A stretch of DNA of 46,174 nt from Rodentolepis nana (taxonomy: Eukaryota; Platyhelminthes; Cestoda; Cyclophyllidea; Hymenolepididae): positions 1 through 46,174 of the forward strand of contig UZAE01000049.1 of NCBI GenBank assembly GCA_900617975.1, written 5' to 3'. Below the pieces are notes generated by a model that did no database searches, had not been told where the DNA came from, and worked only from the letters and a program-made list of their open reading frames with translations. Each line of letters starts with the position of its first letter. The first letter of the stretch is position 1. The translations under genes were made by a program, and so were the position numbers. Below are positions 22,227 to 27,917 of this stretch, one piece after another.

Positions 22227-25200
22227 ACAGAACCTAGTGCAGGAATAATAACTGATCTAAAGAATTGAACCTTCTTTAGTGACTTTGGCAAATTGGGAAG
22301 TAAAAGAGGGTAACTTGTTTAAACTCTGTGCGACCGGAAATGACACCTGGGTCTACAAATTTGATCCAGAAAACAAAATTCAATCTAAAGAGTGGCATCC
22401 AAAGGAACAACTAAGCCCATCAAATTCAAAACCAAAAGGCTCGTTAAGAAGGTCATGATCAATATATTTGGTGATTCAAAAGGAGTGATATTGTTAGACT
22501 TTCTAGGGCAGAAAACGGTCATCACAAGTTATTATGAATGCGTTTTGAAGAAGTTAAAATCATCCTTGACCAAAAACGGCGCAGGAAACTGTACAGTCAA
22601 ATTTGGTGCCGTCACTACAATGCCTCTGTGCATTCTTCAAGAACTGTTAGGGTCCTGTTGAGCCAATTTTGATGTGAAACACTTCCACATCCTCCTTATT
22701 GTTCAAATCTAGCTTCCTCGGAGTTTTAGTTGCCTAAACTGAAAGAACACCCTAAAGGTAACCGATTTACGTTTCTTGGATGAAGCGAAAAGCGTGGTGC
22801 CAGAGACAACCGTCAAAATTCTACCATGAGGGAATCTACAGGCGGAAATATTATATCAAACGGCAGGCTTATAAAAGTTATTATTAGCCTTTTAGTTGAC
22901 TTCGGACTTCACAGAGGGGAGGAACATCAAAGTCACAAATAGTCGAGAAGAGAAATGGAAGAGTGATTCTCAAATGTAGAGAAAAGGAAAGATGAGTGCC
23001 GTGGAAGTGATGGAATATGACATACAGTCGGGTCATGGTATTTTGAAGTCATAAGTCGACTGCCGTATAAGTATGCGTTGCCAAGGTTGCAACACGTGGA
23101 AATAAGTCTATCACGAAACCCACAGGAATAACTATAGATCTCGACAGTGCATAGACAACAATTGAGCCTCTGTAGTTAAATGAATTTCATAACCTTTAAA
23201 GCAAATTTATTATGGAATTTCACAGAGCTTTTTGACTCATCTTCATGCTACATGTTGCTATATTTTTCAAGTTCAGTGCTTTCGAAAGATCCCAATCCAA
23301 ATATGTTTCCTCTCGTTATCTGTTTCGACGGTTCGACTTTTCTTCCCTCAGGTTGCTTATTACTATTTTTATTCTTAAAAATTGAGCAGAATCACTTAAA
23401 TCTATACATTTTCCTCTCAGAGTAGTGAAACAATTTGTGCTGGGTTCTTATTAAGAAATCAGTAACAGGCTAAAAATGTTAACTAAGCATTTGTTAATTA
23501 TTTATAGGTACAAGTATGGATCCACCTCACCTTTCACCTAATCTCAACCCAAATGACCTTTACTCCCTTGCGGGTATCTGTAATGACCCGCGAGCTAAGA
23601 CATTCGCTGAAAACCTTCGTAATTATAGGCGTCATGAAGCATTGAGAGTTTCAGGTCGTCAAAGGTGGCATGCAATTGCTAGGAAGGAAAAGTTACCACC
23701 TTCAGCTTCGACCTCATCGACTCAGTACAGCAGTCCCTCGGAGGTGGAAGAGTGTCGAAGAAATCTGCGATACATCGTTCATCGAGCATCGCGTACAGCC
23801 TCGCCATTGTCGCCAACACGAAGAAACTGTCGTCATGGGGCGAGAATTAAGGATTCCGGAGTACGCTACTGTTCCAGTTCTGTGTTCCCCCATCTAAGAG
23901 GTGGTCAGGAAGTTGAACACGGTGTAGAAGCTGCTGAATTTGATCCCAAAGCTGGGTTAGTAGCATATATTTTATATATAACTTTGTCCATGCCCATTTT
24001 AAACGATGTTTTTGCTAAGTAGAGTCGAACCCTAAATCACTTAGTGTTCGCCTTAACCGCATTCATCATTTTGAGCGCTTTGGGCACTCGTTCGTACGTG
24101 CCAATGTCAGTCTGCTGAAAGGTGCTATTTCGAATGCTATTTTATCTTTTTTGATGTAAATATAATTTCCCCGATTTTTAATAGTTCATTAGTAATTTTA
24201 TGACTAGTTTATGATCGAGATTCTCAAACAAAGAGGTGAATAGTTTTTACACCATAGTCGCACTCTAAGTATCGATTGCACTGCTTCTAATATTCTATTA
24301 CTTCCATTTAGAAGCCATGATCTTCAAGTGATTCACGTCTTCAGGGCTGCAAAGACTTCTCTAACGCGGGGTTACGTTTCCACAACTAAATTTCATCCTT
24401 ATAAGCCTCATATGCTAACTGCTGAAGCTTTGGGTGGCTTGGAGGAGTATTCTGTGACGGTTTATGATTATCATAGAGCAGACGAAGTTAAGCGTCTGAC
24501 TCTAAATGAAACAATGACTCGGGTTTCAATGAACCAACTAACTACTCTTGGTGGTGCTCTGGGTGAAGAAATTAAAAAGCAGAGAGCTCTTCGAGAAATG
24601 TATGAGTAAGTGCTCTTTTCTATCTCCCCTAGCTTTAATCAATTTATTTCGTGTCAGTAGTGTTGCACATTCTTGTATCATTCAGCCTAGCTCAAGTGAC
24701 ATCTCTCGAAGTGCTGAACTCACTAGAGGAACGTAGCCTCCTTCTTACGGCTTCACGAGATGGTTGTGTTCGCGTATGGCAAGACTATGACTGTAAAAAT
24801 GGCGCTGTTCCTAAACTTCTTACCTCTTGGTAAGTGCAGATACTTAACTCCTTTTAATAAAATGTAGCACTATTTGAGCACTCTTATTACAGGGTGGCAT
24901 TGGAAACTCAAGTACCGCTTTCAGGCCCACAGCGAACTGCAGGTGTGGGGCTGGTTACCAGTTGGAATGACTGTTCTATGTTTCATCGATTGCATGTGTC
25001 TGGTGATGTCCGCGTTATTCGCGTGTTTGATACGGACTACGAGAAAGCAGTTGACGACATCAGAACCAACTCAACTTGTCCAGTCACCAGATTGGCTCGA
25101 GTTAGTGTGGCTGAAGATGATAATATCTTCGCTGCTGGATTTGCAGATGGACGTGTCAAAGTTTTTGATGCTCGGCTGAATCCACGTAACGCGTAAGTAT

Positions 25201-26582
25201 TTGCGGGGCTTGTTTAGAATCAGCGCATGAAACAATTTCAACCTATTGTAAATCGATTCGAATTAATTTTAAAAAACCTAAAGAATGGTCATTCATTTAC
25301 TGCAATGTAGTTTTCTTTGAGTATTGAGCATTTTAGCTTAGCTCTTTTATCCACAATCAAAAGAAATATTTTAACTTGATGATGCGTTTTATGCACCATT
25401 TTAAATTGAAGACCTAAGCCACTTTCCAATGCTCTTCTCAAAAAGAATAGTTGATAATAAGGTTTCATTTTCGATTGTCTGTATTGTTCACGCCAGCATT
25501 GTTGAAATCACTACCAAATAAATGATTTTATCTCGAGGTATGTATCTTACCATTTTGAAATTAAATGAGAGAGGAGATCCATTTGTGATGCCTATTTTCT
25601 CCATATTCAATTTATCTTTCAACTTCGGACAAGTACGTTCGCAACTATACTTAAAAAACTCTGCTTGTGGCATTTAAGAGTATTATGTCCAATAGAGGCG
25701 GTGGTTAATTTCAACAAATGAAAGCGTTTTATGGACGGCTTTTTGACTTTACACGGCTTGACAGTACAAGTTCATGAGATTTATGTGTGAGGCCTATGCC
25801 AATTTCATGGCTTCAGACATGTTTATGCTAGCACTTATTGATCACTAATAAAATAATGTGATGATTTGTGAACACAAATGAAATAAAAGCTTTTCATCTT
25901 CTAATTCTGCTGGACCGTGGGCTATTGTCATAATTAGCTGTAGATTATATGTCTTCTCTGATTAGAAATTACATTCTAGGTTTCGTTTGTTTATTAGAGT
26001 TGTATTCGAGGCATCTTGCGATGGAATTGGCCGTATATTGGATCTAGCATTTGCTCCATTCCAAGCCGACAGACGTCTCTACGCGGTAACTAGTTCGGGA
26101 GTTGTCGGAACCTGGCAATTAGAAGCGCCAACTTCAAATCACAGTTCATGGCTTCCCATTACTTCGCAGTTACCCGATAATTTTCAAATGTCCGGTGGTT
26201 TAATTCGAGACGCTCATCTTCACGTATGTGATTAAAGTTGATTTGTAAAGTTACAATCTGGTCACATTTTTTATAATGTGTTTCCGTTATTCAGGTTGAA
26301 TTACCTTGCACACGCTCTCATATGGTGACTTATTTATCCGGTCGGGGATTCAGCGTTTCACGTCTTGAAGACGGTCAATTGATTGCTTCCTACCAACCGG
26401 AAACCAAAGCACGGCCTACTGCTGTAGCAATGCATCCATATGACGTATGCTTGATTCGTGCTCTTCTACTGCATAAATTGGTACAGAATTCTCTAACTTG
26501 TGTCCGCTTTTTTTAGCTTATGATTGCATTGGGAATGAGTGATATGTCAATTCACTTGCTGAAGTTCAGGACAAACTGCTAG
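6165..26582 (+). CDS. RPTOR: Raptor, regulatory-associated protein of mTOR (whole gene, about 25 exons)
   Basis: Raptor is the scaffold of TOR complex 1. It binds mTOR, recruits substrates such as S6K and 4E-BP through their TOS motifs, and docks the complex on lysosomal Rag GTPases. I rebuilt the coding region as 25 exons (optional exon 9194-9226) with GT-AG introns whose phases all close: 5,760 nt, 1,919 residues with the optional exon or 1,908 without, against 1,335 in human. In order: a divergent N-terminus; the caspase-like RNC domain (about 54-330) with [10 protein letters not shown] and [10 protein letters not shown]; the block ending [19 protein letters not shown]; an insertion of about 340 residues (441-780) rich in Gln, Pro, His and acid; HEAT/armadillo repeats (about 780-1255); a Ser-rich linker (about 1140-1210); and a WD40 propeller (about 1520-1919) with [18 protein letters not shown] and [13 protein letters not shown]. 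The stop aligns with the usual end of the family, so the gene is complete. The start at 6165 is the first in-frame ATG. Confidence 0.95.
6361..6516 (+). CDS. RPTOR: raptor exon 2 (RNC start)
   Basis: Follows a 37-nt intron (6324-6360, GTAAAC...TTTGCAG). It encodes [20 protein letters not shown], clearly homologous to the [20 protein letters not shown] block of other raptors. Phase 0 at both ends; donor CAG|GTAAAA. The following 69-nt intron has no in-frame stop, so retaining it would add 23 residues. Confidence 0.92.
6586..6771 (+). CDS. RPTOR: raptor exon 3 ([13 protein letters not shown] motif)
   Basis: Acceptor TTTTCAG, donor AGG|GTATTT, both phase 0. It holds the invariant raptor motif [10 protein letters not shown] and GEIWVFN. 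The His is the equivalent of the caspase catalytic His in the RNC fold. Confidence 0.95.
6841..6981 (+). CDS. RPTOR: raptor exon 4 (RNC, VDCQNAG motif)
   Basis: Continues the conserved block as [20 protein letters not shown] and then VDCQNAG, matching the VYDCSNAG site whose Cys corresponds to the caspase nucleophile position. The preceding intron is 69 nt. Donor GAA|GTGAGT, phase 0. Confidence 0.93.
6982..8294 (+). other. raptor intron 4
   Basis: 1,313 nt between GTGAGT and TTTTTTCAG. T-rich and AT-rich. Open frames inside are short and carry no recognisable motif. No repeat recognised. Confidence 0.7.
8295..8378 (+). CDS. RPTOR: raptor exon 5 (variable loop in RNC)
   Basis: 28 codons, phase 0 at both ends, good acceptor (TTTTTTCAG) and donor (CAC|GTAAGT). 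The encoded [18 protein letters not shown] stretch is a polar, low-complexity loop where other raptors have a few residues (around AAINPNHPLAQ in human). It could be a cassette exon. Confidence 0.8.
8379..9193 (+). other. raptor intron before the optional exon
   Basis: Intron sequence. Around 8940-9090 lies a GC-richer patch with a GCGCGCGC run, open in two frames (8774-9088 minus, 8930-9319 plus), without recognisable protein similarity. No repeat family identified. Confidence 0.6.
9194..9226 (+). CDS. RPTOR: Possible 33-nt optional exon of raptor (5b)
   Basis: A strong acceptor (pyrimidine tract ending TATTCCAG) and a usable donor (AAA|GTATGC) bracket 33 nt with no stop, phase 0 on both sides. 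It would add [11 protein letters not shown] in the same variable loop as exon 5. Raptor reads through without it, so this may be a cassette exon or a chance splice pair. Confidence 0.4.
9227..9543 (+). other. raptor intron 5, distal part
   Basis: T-rich intron sequence ending ATTGTTTAG. A second AG/GT pair around 9434-9442 would include a stop and is not used. Nothing else seen. Confidence 0.65.
9544..9760 (+). CDS. RPTOR: raptor exon 6 (end of [18 protein letters not shown])
   Basis: Encodes the near-invariant [20 protein letters not shown], identical over most of its length to other animal raptors. Acceptor TGTTTAG. The donor CCGG|GTTAGT splits a Gly codon after its first base (phase 1). 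Confidence 0.95.
9761..11282 (+). other. raptor intron 6
   Basis: 1,522 nt. Holds repeat copy B (about 10372-10634). The 90-codon ATG frame at 9838-10110 has no recognisable similarity and is not called. The remainder is AT-rich without visible features. Confidence 0.65.
10372..10634 (+). repeat. Interspersed repeat, copy B (raptor intron 6)
   Basis: Shares with the other copies the opening TTTATATCAAATGGCAGGC, the middle GACTTCAGGCTTCA, the donor-like GGTGAGGTGAGTACTGTGG (10501-10519), then TTTGAAGTCAGAAGTC and the closing TCTATCGCACACCCC. Same strand as raptor. Contains a G9 run (10456-10464). Confidence 0.8.
11283..11556 (+). CDS. RPTOR: raptor exon 7 (ELNWIFTAITDTIAW-type block)
   Basis: Encodes [16 protein letters not shown] and [19 protein letters not shown], both diagnostic of raptor at the junction between the RNC and the helical solenoid. 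Acceptor TTCCTGTAG completes the split Gly. The donor lies within the TTTGGTAAAT sequence, leaving a split Trp codon (phase 2). Confidence 0.95.
11557..12852 (+). other. raptor intron 7
   Basis: 1,296 nt of AT-rich intron ending GTTTTTCAG. I see no repeat, RNA gene or coding similarity. Confidence 0.65.
12853..13072 (+). CDS. RPTOR: raptor exon 8 (solenoid start, then insertion)
   Basis: Opens with [19 protein letters not shown], homologous to the WQAWDLAVDICLSQLPTII block of human raptor. Right after IGTEG the similarity stops and a non-conserved Gln/Leu/Pro-rich segment begins. The canonical continuation (PFFAEQLTAF-type) is not reached until exon 11. Donor ATC|GTGAGC, phase 0. Confidence 0.92.
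13156..13275 (+). CDS. RPTOR: raptor exon 9 (insertion)
   Basis: 40 codons between an 83-nt intron and a long intron, phase 0 at both ends. Lys-rich, probably helical start ([20 protein letters not shown]) followed by a Pro-rich stretch. Not found in human raptor. Acceptor CTTTAAG is modest. Its phase makes it a possible cassette exon. Confidence 0.75.
13276..15521 (+). other. raptor intron 9
   Basis: 2,246 nt. Contains the piggyBac-type MITE (15163-15386). The open frames at 14185-14397 and 14421-14630 have no recognisable similarity, and the frame needed for raptor is stopped after the only good AG near 14171. Confidence 0.65.
15163..15386. mobile_element. piggyBac-type MITE, 224 bp
   Basis: Bounded by TTAACCCTT at the left and AAGGGTTAA at the right, i.e. 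a TTAA target duplication with short inverted termini beginning CCCTT. The inverted match continues imperfectly inward (ACCGTCC against ATGCCC on the opposite strand). Near the left end is a perfect 14-nt palindrome, GGACCGTACGGTCC (15183-15196). No coding capacity. TTAA duplication with CCC...GGG ends is the hallmark of piggyBac non-autonomous elements. Confidence 0.6.
15522..15821 (+). CDS. RPTOR: raptor exon 10 (insertion, Ser/Thr/His-rich)
   Basis: 100 codons, phase 0 at both ends, donor GAC|GTAAGA. Starts basic ([17 protein letters not shown]), continues Thr/Ala/Pro-rich and ends with a His/Gln cluster ([17 protein letters not shown]). Absent from human raptor. The acceptor (TTTTTTCAAAAG) is weak, so the 5' boundary is less certain than the rest. 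Confidence 0.75.
15822..16187 (+). other. raptor intron 10
   Basis: 366 nt, GTAAGA to TTTCTCTTAG. No features recognised. Confidence 0.7.
16188..17468 (+). CDS. RPTOR: raptor exon 11 (acidic tract, then HEAT/armadillo core)
   Basis: Largest exon, 427 codons. It begins with a strongly acidic run (residues about 646-680 of the protein, many Asp/Glu), then a Pro/Gln/Ser linker. Family similarity resumes at [15 protein letters not shown] and runs through [31 protein letters not shown] and [19 protein letters not shown], the HEAT/armadillo segments that contact mTOR. An Ala/Thr run ([13 protein letters not shown]) interrupts one repeat. Donor ATG|GTATGT, phase 0. Confidence 0.95.
17469..18288 (+). 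other. raptor intron 11
   Basis: 820 nt. The 83-aa open frame at 17970-18221 shows no similarity. No repeats recognised. Confidence 0.65.
18289..18532 (+). CDS. RPTOR: raptor exon 12 (HEAT repeats)
   Basis: Encodes [20 protein letters not shown], homologous to SDGSPMVRKELVVALSHLV of human raptor, and a following helical stretch. Acceptor AATTCTAG. Donor CTC|GTGAGT after the first base of a codon (phase 1). Confidence 0.93.
18533..18924 (+). other. raptor intron 12
   Basis: 392 nt, T-rich, ending TTTTTTCTCCACAG. No features recognised. Confidence 0.7.
18925..19146 (+). CDS. RPTOR: raptor exon 13 (Ser-rich phospho-linker)
   Basis: Ser/Thr/Arg-rich linker with [18 protein letters not shown], in the position where human raptor has its cluster of regulatory phosphosites (AMPK and other kinases). 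LRRNSTT is a plausible basophilic kinase site. That is inference from motif and position only. Donor GAAG|GTGAAT, phase 1. Confidence 0.88.
19225..19352 (+). CDS. RPTOR: raptor exon 14 (LAADPHP repeat)
   Basis: After a 78-nt intron, encodes [20 protein letters not shown], matching the TQIWRVLLHLAADPYPEV block of human raptor. Donor GAA|GTAAGT, phase 0. Confidence 0.94.
19353..19795 (+). other. raptor intron 14
   Basis: 443 nt, GTAAGT to TTTCCTTTCAG. No features recognised. Confidence 0.7.
19796..19807 (+). CDS. RPTOR: raptor exon 15, a 12-nt microexon
   Basis: Four codons (LIET) between a strong acceptor (TTCCTTTCAG) and a strong donor (ACG|GTAAGT), phase 0 both sides. It lengthens the helix ending exon 14. 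The frame is intact with or without it, so it may be alternative. Its reality rests on the strength of both splice sites and the shortness of the next intron (84 nt). Confidence 0.65.
19892..20025 (+). CDS. RPTOR: raptor exon 16
   Basis: After an 84-nt intron, encodes a partly hydrophobic start ([17 protein letters not shown]) and an Ala/Ser/Gln/Pro-rich tail. Non-conserved linker between the solenoid and the WD40 domain. Donor within CTGAGTAAGT (phase 2). Confidence 0.82.
20026..20795 (+). other. raptor intron 16
   Basis: 770 nt ending TTTGTTTCTTTTCAG. It contains a tRNA-like module on the minus strand (about 20430-20500), listed separately. Confidence 0.65.
20430..20500 (-). repeat. Degenerate tRNA-like module, possibly SINE-derived
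   Basis: On the minus strand a sequence resembling a tRNA A box (TGGTGCAGTAACACACACG) is followed about 30 nt later by AGGTCACGAGATCAATACCC, resembling the end of a variable loop plus B box. The acceptor stem does not pair well, so it is not a functional tRNA. tRNA-derived SINEs carry just such modules, but I could not define the ends of an element. Confidence 0.35.
20796..20883 (+). CDS. RPTOR: raptor exon 17
   Basis: Short Ser/Pro/Gln linker exon (88 nt) completing the split codon of exon 16. Donor AGT|GTAAGT, phase 0. Not conserved in sequence. Confidence 0.82.
20952..21084 (+). CDS. RPTOR: raptor exon 18 ([14 protein letters not shown] block)
   Basis: After a 68-nt intron, encodes [17 protein letters not shown], homologous to TGFCDWSARYFAQPVMK of human raptor, the segment that packs between the solenoid and the WD40 propeller. 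Donor CAAG|GTGAGT, phase 1. Confidence 0.92.
22138..22152 (+). repeat. Poly-G tract, 15 nt
   Basis: Uninterrupted run of 15 G inside the mariner relic, in the region coding its second DNA-binding helix. Confidence 0.95.
22183..22222 (+). repeat. (TC)20 microsatellite
   Basis: Forty nucleotides of perfect TC dinucleotide repeat within the mariner relic. Confidence 0.97.
22846..23122 (+). repeat. Interspersed repeat, copy C (raptor intron 18)
   Basis: Related to the other copies: TTATATCAAACGGCAGGC, GACTTCGGACTTCACAGAG, ACATCAAAGTCAC, GACATACAGTCGGGTCATGG, AAGTCGACTGCCGTATAAG and AAGTCTATCACG. The donor-like block is mutated here (GATGAGTGCCGTGG). It lies directly after the mariner relic and on the same strand as raptor. 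Confidence 0.78.
23508..23955 (+). CDS. RPTOR: raptor exon 19 (linker into WD40)
   Basis: Begins with the second and third bases of a Gly codon after the acceptor TTTATAG and ends CTGG|GTTAGT (phase 2). The middle ([20 protein letters not shown]) resembles the REWRFLRNSRVRRQAQQ helix before the human WD40 domain. The rest is Ser/Arg/Pro-rich. An earlier GT in the same GGGTTAG could be used, but only this one keeps frame with exon 20. Confidence 0.88.
23956..24311 (+). other. raptor intron 19
   Basis: 356 nt, GTTAGT to CCATTTAG. No features recognised. Confidence 0.7.
24312..24605 (+). CDS. RPTOR: raptor exon 20 (first WD40 blade)
   Basis: Encodes [20 protein letters not shown], corresponding to VVKFHPFTPCIAVADKD of human raptor, and the [12 protein letters not shown] strand. 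Donor within TATGAGTAAGT, phase 2. Confidence 0.92.
24686..24829 (+). CDS. RPTOR: raptor exon 21 (WD40)
   Basis: Follows an 80-nt intron; of the two AGs near the acceptor, only the one at 24684-24685 keeps frame. Encodes [18 protein letters not shown], a textbook WD repeat and close to the human LLLTATDDGAIRVWKNF. Donor CTTG|GTAAGT, phase 2. Confidence 0.94.
24893..25192 (+). CDS. RPTOR: raptor exon 22 (WD40)
   Basis: After a 63-nt intron, encodes [20 protein letters not shown] (human SGDVRIVRIWDTDREMKVQD) and [17 protein letters not shown], two more WD blades. Donor GC|GTAAGT, phase 2. Confidence 0.95.
25193..25997 (+). other. raptor intron 22
   Basis: 805 nt, AT-rich. No coding similarity or repeat recognised. 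Confidence 0.7.
25998..26223 (+). CDS. RPTOR: raptor exon 23 (WD40)
   Basis: Encodes a blade with [20 protein letters not shown] and GVVGTWQL. The blade is divergent from human raptor and a loop ([18 protein letters not shown]) replaces part of it. Donor CAC|GTATGT, phase 0. Confidence 0.9.
26295..26444 (+). CDS. RPTOR: raptor exon 24 (WD40)
   Basis: After a 71-nt intron, encodes [20 protein letters not shown] and TAVAMHPYD, aligning with the last blade of the raptor propeller. Donor GAC|GTATGC, phase 0. Confidence 0.9.
26517..26582 (+). CDS. RPTOR: raptor exon 25 (C-terminus and stop)
   Basis: After a 72-nt intron, encodes [20 protein letters not shown] plus Cys and TAG (26580-26582). It aligns with the human ending PHLAVGSNDYYISVYSVEKR, so the gene ends at the normal family C-terminus. 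Confidence 0.92.
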   Translation, partial: LMIALGMSDMSIHLLKFRTNC

Positions 26583-26939
26583 AACAGAGCATTCAGAGTA
26601 ACCCGTCTTTCAATTCCATTTATTGGCAAAGAGGCTATTGATTGGTTATCCTATCCAAATTCAATAGCCAGGCCCTACCTCTCTCTGGAATAACCAAATA
26701 CATTCGTTTCTCACCGTGGTATTCTGGGTTCCCAAGGTTTTGTTAAAGCTCCCTTTTCCTATTCTCAAATTGTACAAATATGAACAGAGATAGTAGATAT
26801 TATTGTACACGCTTTGCCTATTTCGCTTTAATGCTATGCGAAGTTTCTGATCAATTTATTTTATATTCTCTCGTTATGGCCTTCGTGGAAGGTGCACCCT
26901 TTGTAATTAAGACCATTCATTATTATGATTGCGTGATTC

Positions 26940-26945
26940 AATAAA
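26940..26945 (+). promoter_or_regulatory. Candidate polyadenylation signal of raptor
   Basis: AATAAA 358 nt after the raptor stop and the first canonical signal I see downstream. Confidence 0.4.
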
Positions 26946-27149
26946 CAGCTTGTGGTACAACTGCTGTTGAATTTTTGGTTTTCCGTCAAACCTATGCTGG
27001 ACTTGCCTGGCGTAGTATCGTTGGAATATGGGTCTTGGAGATCACAAATTGTAGAGATGAGGGCTAGACTCAGTAGACAGTAGTAATATGCATTAAGCAG
27101 AAAATGTAAGGAACTGATTCGAGGCAGGCATTCTAAAGTCCAATGACCC

Positions 27150-27262
27150 TGAGATAGTTGATATGCCGTAATGTTTGAGCACGAACGGAGAATCACAAAA
27201 TTGAGGCGATGTAGAGTTCCGCATTCTTAACCGCTATGCTCTCAAACACCGTGCTCTGATTA
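27150..27262 (-). repeat. Degenerate tRNA-like module, possibly SINE-derived
   Basis: On the minus strand, AGCATAGCGGTTAAGAATGC resembles a tRNA A box with D loop, and GTTCGTGCTCAAAC downstream resembles the end of the variable loop plus B box. Stems are imperfect, so it is not a working tRNA. The adjacent minus-strand sequence to about 26861 may belong to the same element, but I cannot see its ends. Confidence 0.35.
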
Positions 27263-27874
27263 ACTATATTAGCACGGCAAACATATTTGCTTCGGTTTGT
27301 CTCAAGATTAATCAGTTCCTTAATTGACCACATAAAATACTTCTAGGTAAATTTAAAGGGATCATTAAAGGAACGAATATTAAAATGAAGAATACATAAT
27401 TCTAAATTCCCATGTCAAAAGGCAGGAAAAAAGAATTGAAAGCTGCAAAGAACAATTAATGAAAAAGAAAGCTTGTCGTAAACTTGGAAATCAAGTAAAC
27501 ACGAAAGTCTCTTGAAATATTTGCTCATGTTAACAATACCTAAGCAGAAATATTATCTTAATTATCAAAAATATAGCTGAAGTGATTTATTTATTTGATC
27601 AAGCACAAAATAAAAGGATATTGTTTGATTTAGTATATGTAATATTTTTTGCCAGGTATTTTATTTGTTTTGTCAAATTAAATTCTGCTTTGGACCTTGA
27701 GAGCAAAATAGCGGATGACTAATTAGTCTTTGGCGCGACTTATTGTCACCAGGCCGGTCATGTGTTGTAAGCTGCTTGCATTTGATAAATAAAAGTTAGT
27801 GTTTTATTCTTAAAAAATACTCGAAGACTTTTCAATACATCACTATTCTCACATTTTTAAGTTTTAAATATATT

Positions 27875-27888
27875 TATATTTACTTCAG
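27875..27888 (+). promoter_or_regulatory. Possible 5' UTR splice acceptor (cis or spliced-leader) for axin
   Basis: TATATTTACTTCAG ends 29 nt before the axin ATG (27918), the geometry of a leader acceptor or a 5' UTR exon junction. No upstream exon can be identified from sequence. Confidence 0.35.
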
Positions 27889-27917
27889 AACTCATTCTGG
27901 ATCGTTAAATTAATAAC

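Larger units (their letters stand above)
22040..22830 (+). pseudogene. Dead mariner-family transposase
   Basis: Recognisable in pieces across frames. First comes an N-terminal helix-turn-helix part ([20 protein letters not shown]). After the microsatellite follow [12 protein letters not shown] (family TGDETW), then [19 protein letters not shown] in a shifted frame, then [12 protein letters not shown] (family HDNA), [15 protein letters not shown] (family PPYSPDLAPSDF) and [10 protein letters not shown]. The three acidic catalytic positions of the D,D34D triad read Asn, Tyr and Glu, and stops and frameshifts are present, so it is inactive. Same strand as raptor. No terminal inverted repeats identified. 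Confidence 0.85.
21085..23507 (+). other. raptor intron 18
   Basis: 2,423 nt, the longest raptor intron. It hosts a decayed mariner transposase (about 22040-22830) broken by a G15 run and a (TC)20 microsatellite, immediately followed by repeat copy C. Open frames in the first part (21364-21989) show no similarity. Confidence 0.75.
26583..27917. other. Intergenic region between raptor and axin
   Basis: 1,335 nt holding the raptor 3' UTR and presumably the axin promoter. The first candidate poly(A) signal is at 26940-26945. On the minus strand lie a 111-codon frame without recognised similarity (26861-27196) and a tRNA-like module (27150-27262). The part from 27300 to 27880 is very AT-rich and ends in a pyrimidine-rich AG (27888). 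Confidence 0.6.

Noticed and set aside
26861..27196. 111-codon minus-strand frame between raptor and axin
   Set aside because: It overlaps a tRNA-like module and shows no protein similarity. More likely part of a SINE-like element.
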